The position numbers were made by a program, and so were the translations under genes. A stretch of DNA of 5,424 bases from Phycisphaerae bacterium (lineage in GTDB: Bacteria > Planctomycetota > Phycisphaerae > UBA1845 > Fen-1342). The DNA is taken from NCBI GenBank assembly GCA_020058145.1, contig JAGVEP010000441.1:1-5424 (forward strand). The letters are read 5' to 3'. This document shows, one piece after another, positions 5,385 to 5,424 of this stretch (positions within the stretch are counted from its first letter, which is position 1; the number at the start of each line of letters is the position of its first letter). The notes below the pieces were generated by a model, which was given only the letters and a program-made list of their open reading frames with translations, did no database searches and was not told the DNA's origin.

Positions 5385-5424
5385 CACTCGCCGGCGCGGC
5401 GGACGCACTCGCTGGCGCGGCGGA
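5385..5424. repeat. 21-bp direct repeat running off the right edge
   Basis: CACTCGCCGGCGCGGCGGA (5385-5403) recurs from 5406 to 5424 with one difference (C5392 to T5413); the period is 21 bp. The second copy is cut by the window end, so the array may continue. Confidence 0.7.

Noticed and set aside
4758..5408. Minus-strand 216-codon frame opposite the SPFH and RHH genes
   Set aside because: It is antisense to two well-supported genes, is Arg/Pro/Gln/Leu-rich and contains the translated intergenic CACAGAG repeat.

Overview
This GC-rich window most likely comes from a planctomycete, probably of the Phycisphaerae type. The clues are secreted proteins ending in dockerin-like Ca-binding repeats, Cys-rich 'GACCLP' modules of a kind seen in Planctomycetes proteins, an RCC1-type beta-propeller ectodomain and hairpin-forming intergenic repeats. 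This is an assignment from protein style only; there is no marker gene.

Layout, left to right. (1) 1-1228, minus: the 5' part of a secreted RCC1-repeat protein with a C-terminal dockerin-like domain. It runs off the left edge about 26 codons before its expected end. (2) 1229-1517: an intergenic stretch with a Shine-Dalgarno site, a weak candidate promoter and a 30-bp-period array of three hairpins whose stems covary, ending against the upstream gene's stop codon. (3) 1518-3362, minus: a 614-codon secreted multidomain protein with signal peptide, thioredoxin-like (Omp28-type) domain, two Cys-rich repeats, LamG-like domain and dockerin-like pair. Its frame is interrupted by one in-frame TGA (3237-3239), exactly where the first Cys of a CxxC redox motif should be, giving [TGA]-S-A-C. 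This is the main discovery candidate: an extracytoplasmic UxxC selenoprotein of novel architecture. The alternatives are a TGC-to-TGA nonsense change or a sequencing error. (4) 3363-3963: a divergent regulatory region with a near-perfect 26-bp palindrome and candidate promoters on both sides, but no credible gene. (5) 3964-4866, plus: an SPFH/band-7 membrane protein, followed after 29 bp by (6) 4896-5321, plus: an Arc-like ribbon-helix-helix protein with an unrecognised C-terminal extension. These two look like an operon. (7) 5322-5424: two short repeats and no gene.

The two minus-strand genes probably encode surface or exported proteins sharing one exchangeable C-terminal module: the visible dockerin DNA is 103/106 identical between them. 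The plus-strand pair looks like a separate functional unit combining a membrane scaffold with a DNA-binding regulator. All three stop codons visible in the window are TAG. The TGA in gene 2 is the only in-frame TGA in about 1,460 codons, which argues against general UGA reassignment and leaves selenocysteine or mutation as the explanations.
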